A stretch of DNA of 56,226 nucleotides from an uncultured Christensenella sp. GTDB lineage: Bacteria > Bacillota > Clostridia > Christensenellales > UBA1242. Positions 54,174 to 56,226 of the stretch are shown here, piece after piece; positions within the stretch are counted from its first letter, which is position 1; every line of letters begins with the position of its first letter. The stretch spans positions 1 to 56,226 of the forward strand of contig CATKZB010000008.1 of the NCBI GenBank assembly GCA_949841595.1. Reading direction: 5' to 3'. The translations under genes and the position numbers were made by a program. The notes beneath the pieces are model-generated. The model did not search any database and had not been told where the DNA came from. It saw only the letters and a list, made by a program, of their open reading frames with translations.

Positions 54174-54842
54174 TCAAATTCTCTCGATCACAATATCTGA
54201 AACACATAAATTATCGTTTGTGATATTGTCATAAATCACTTTTGCAACATCTTGTGGTTTCATCCATTTTAAAGATTTTTCTGATGGTACATATGAGCGA
54301 TTTGAACTCCAAAAATCTGTATTCATCCCACCAGGGCAAACTGATATAACTTTTATATTAGTTCCTTTAAAAGTCGCTTTTAAACTTTCTGTATATCCAC
54401 GTGCTCCCCATTTAGCAGCACAATATAAACTTTCATTTACATTTCCTTTTAAAGCTGCTGTAGACAAGATATTTATAACTTTTCCACCATTTTCTTTCAT
54501 AAGTGGCAAAGCATAAGATGTGTTAAGAATTAAACCAATCAAATTTCCTTCTAAAACTTTAATAATTTTATCAAGGTCATTTTCTTCTGGTGTACCAAAA
54601 CAACCTACTGCAGCATTGTTTATCAAAAATGATATATTAAAATCGGTCTCATATTTGTTATAAACGCTTTTAATAAATACTTCGTCAGCTATATTGCCAT
54701 ATTCATAAAAAACATTTTCCAATTCTTCTCGCTTTGTTCTTGCCAAAACAAGCACTTTTGAATTTTTAACAAAATTCTTAACCAATTCAAGTCCTAAACC
54801 ACTATTTCCACCTGTAATTACTACCAAATTATTTTTCATCAT
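54174..54842 (-). CDS. Short-chain dehydrogenase/reductase (SDR)
   Basis: The 222-residue protein is a Rossmann-fold NAD(P)-dependent enzyme. The cofactor motif is VVITGGNSGLGLELV, the NNA motif is LINNAAVG, the catalytic Ser is in NILSTAALKG and the Tyr-x-x-x-Lys is SLYCAAKWGARGY. ATG 54842 follows AAGGAG. The substrate is unknown. It is probably in the same operon as the following NUDIX gene. Confidence 0.8.
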   Translation of the reverse strand: MMKNNLVVITGGNSGLGLELVKNFVKNSKVLVLARTKREELENVFYEYGNIADEVFIKSVYNKYETDFNISFLINNAAVGCFGTPEENDLDKIIKVLEGNLIGLILNTSYALPLMKENGGKVINILSTAALKGNVNESLYCAAKWGARGYTESLKATFKGTNIKVISVCPGGMNTDFWSSNRSYVPSEKSLKWMKPQDVAKVIYDNITNDNLCVSDIVIERI

Positions 54843-54872
54843 CAAATCTCCTTATATTTTTATTTATGCAGA

Positions 54873-55610
54873 TTAAATTTCTACTTTAAATCCGTTTCTG
54901 CTCCACAACCAAAATGGCGTATGTACATCAATCGGCTCAATTCCTGAACCCTCTAATATACTTTTCCATTTTGCACTAACAAATTCTCGCACATCGTTTC
55001 TTTCCAAATCTTGTTTGGATATAACTCCTAATTTTAAACTTGCTTGCAAAACATGAGTATCTGGGGCAATTGAAATTTCTTGTCTATTTTTAAATTTAAA
55101 CGAAATATATTGCGTTAAAACATATAGCCAGTAATTTAAGATTTTAGTTCCAGATAAATAAGGGAAATCCTTTTTATGTTTTAATATGAAATTCTTTATT
55201 TTTAAAACATCAAAATCCAATTCATTTAAAAAGTTTTTTAAACTACCTTTGCCGTATATGATAATAGAATTACAAAGTTTTTGCCATATAACAGGTTGTT
55301 TATTTGGTTGCAAAGCGACTTTGTACTTTACTAATTTACTTCTCAAAAAATTAATATCCATTGAAGATGCAATTTTAAGATTAAATACATCATGAGTATT
55401 TTGATCCTTCCATGTGAGTAATGCTGATTCCCACAATTTGTATGAATTGCGTTGATAATTCAAAGCCATAGGCAATGTAAAATAAATTAAATTTTCTTCA
55501 GAACTCATATCCAGATTTGGATTACTATCTTCTGGCATTCTTTCTCCACCCAAGATTCCTTCTTGATATAACATTATCAATTTTTTTACCCTTTCAATCA
55601 CATCTGTCAT
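54873..55610 (-). CDS. 245-residue protein, possible HhH-GPD-like
   Basis: The protein is helical and basic. Possible support for a base-excision glycosylase or helix-hairpin-helix fold is the segment DFPYLSGTKILNYWLYVLTQ, which resembles the LSGxKxxNxW turn of HhH-GPD-type proteins, and SIAPDTHVLQASLKLGVISK, where D-T-H could be a catalytic Asp position. I do not know a family. Its start has GAGG upstream. It may share the minus transcript with the SDR gene, 31 nt away. Confidence 0.45.
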   Translation of the reverse strand: MTDVIERVKKLIMLYQEGILGGERMPEDSNPNLDMSSEENLIYFTLPMALNYQRNSYKLWESALLTWKDQNTHDVFNLKIASSMDINFLRSKLVKYKVALQPNKQPVIWQKLCNSIIIYGKGSLKNFLNELDFDVLKIKNFILKHKKDFPYLSGTKILNYWLYVLTQYISFKFKNRQEISIAPDTHVLQASLKLGVISKQDLERNDVREFVSAKWKSILEGSGIEPIDVHTPFWLWSRNGFKVEI

Positions 55611-55660
55611 ACTATACGCCTCGTTTGTAATAATTTAGATTATTTCACTTTAAAATCAAA

Positions 55661-56224
55661 TTATAATAATAAATCAGCAATATCGTACCACGAATTAACA
55701 CGTGTGATTCCTTGCTCTTTTAACTTATTTTCTGAAATATTTTTATTGTGATAAGCAGTTAGCATAAGTTTTTTATCAACATATTTGCCAAAATTAGTCG
55801 GTTTATCATCAATCATAATATCTGCATGTAATAAAGGTTTTCTTCTCATAAAAATAAATTGTTTTGGGTTGAGATAAGAAAACTTTTCTCTAAGCATATT
55901 AAACTTACTTATAAATTCTTTATCAGCTTGCCACTCATAATTTGGAATTAAAATATCGCTACATAATAACAAGTCGTATTTTTCATTTAATTTTGGCAAA
56001 ACTTCCTGCACTCCTTTTTTGATTGGAACATCCTTATACATATCTTGCGTAAAAATAAATTTATAATATTCGTCTAATTTTTGGGGATCTTTGATAGCGT
56101 CTTCCAAATAATAATTAGAAAAATCCTCTTCTTTATAGTTTGTTCCCAAAAATTTATTAAGCATTATAAACATATAGCTATCAACTAACACATCATCAAT
56201 ATCTATTACTAAAACTTTTTTCAT
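55661..56224 (-). CDS. HAD family 5'(3')-deoxyribonucleotidase-like protein
   Basis: The 187-residue protein has the HAD nucleophile motif VIDIDDVLVDSY (DxDxV), the second motif in LLLCSDI, and the last motif DIMIDDKPTNFGKY (DD). The cap between about 20 and 75 matches the NT5C family of short HAD phosphatases, which remove phosphate from nucleotides. The start codon is 3 nt from the window end, so regulatory sequence lies outside. It is followed by an unknown gene on the same strand. Confidence 0.75.
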   Translation of the reverse strand: MKKVLVIDIDDVLVDSYMFIMLNKFLGTNYKEEDFSNYYLEDAIKDPQKLDEYYKFIFTQDMYKDVPIKKGVQEVLPKLNEKYDLLLCSDILIPNYEWQADKEFISKFNMLREKFSYLNPKQFIFMRRKPLLHADIMIDDKPTNFGKYVDKKLMLTAYHNKNISENKLKEQGITRVNSWYDIADLLL

Positions 56225-56226
56225 AT

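Overview
The window looks like a chromosomal segment of an uncultured, AT-rich Bacillota-type bacterium. I cannot place it more precisely. The evidence is the low GC, the standard genetic code (TGA is used as stop), Shine-Dalgarno-led genes mixed with genes that have no leader, and a Gram-positive-like housekeeping set: a SigH-like sigma factor end, glnS, gyrB, gyrA, a HelD-like helicase, hisS, metS, holA, comEC and exonuclease III. No rRNA operon, CRISPR array, transposase or T-box was seen.

Region 1 (1-2795) holds a sigma-factor 3' end, glnS and a multi-spanning membrane protein. Region 2 (2827-18711) is a complete integrated element of about 15.9 kb in the initiator tRNA(fMet) gene. A 48-bp direct repeat (anticodon loop to just past the 3' end) marks both ends. 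Its right end is a lysogeny block on the plus strand: leaderless repressor, ImmA-like protease and tyrosine integrase, with tandem operators. A long minus-strand operon runs leftward through an Xis-like gene, a winged-helix replication-initiator-like gene, a run of tiny overlapping ORFs, five single-span membrane proteins (two carrying long coiled coils and adhesin or tail-fibre-like tips), a small coat-like membrane protein, and a membrane-bound P-loop ATPase of the Zot/pI-like or VirD4-like kind. A cargo end follows: HNH nuclease, two solitary DNA methyltransferases, a DUF4417 protein, and an ADP-ribosyltransferase with a coupled 51-residue partner. There is no capsid, terminase, portal, tail or relaxase gene. 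I read it as a filamentous (inovirus-like) or membrane-vesicle (plasmavirus-like) prophage; this is the main novelty of the window.

Region 3 (18760-29957) starts with host sequence that carries a vestigial second attachment arm. It continues with gyrB, a MazG-like gene, an unknown gene, gyrA, a helD-like gene, a 390-bp gap with a cluster of DnaA boxes, hisS and metS, all on plus. Region 4 (30.0-56.2 kb) is mostly on minus. It holds a 2071-residue secreted repeat protein with its exported partner, a RlmD-type rRNA methyltransferase, a GNAT protein, tRNA-Leu(CAG), small plus-strand genes (GGCT-like, DUF1653), an 837-residue acidic membrane protein, an HD hydrolase, holA-comEC, a stand-alone 5'-3' exonuclease, a nucleoside hydrolase, exoIII, and a tail operon of nucleotide-, sugar- and transport-related genes (ABC exporter, DUF4832, DUF5662, NUDIX, SDR, HAD/NT5C).

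A recurring feature is a sigma-A-type promoter whose -10 box ends 7-8 nt before an ATG with no Shine-Dalgarno. It occurs at five genes or more, in both host and prophage, so leaderless mRNAs appear to be normal in this lineage.
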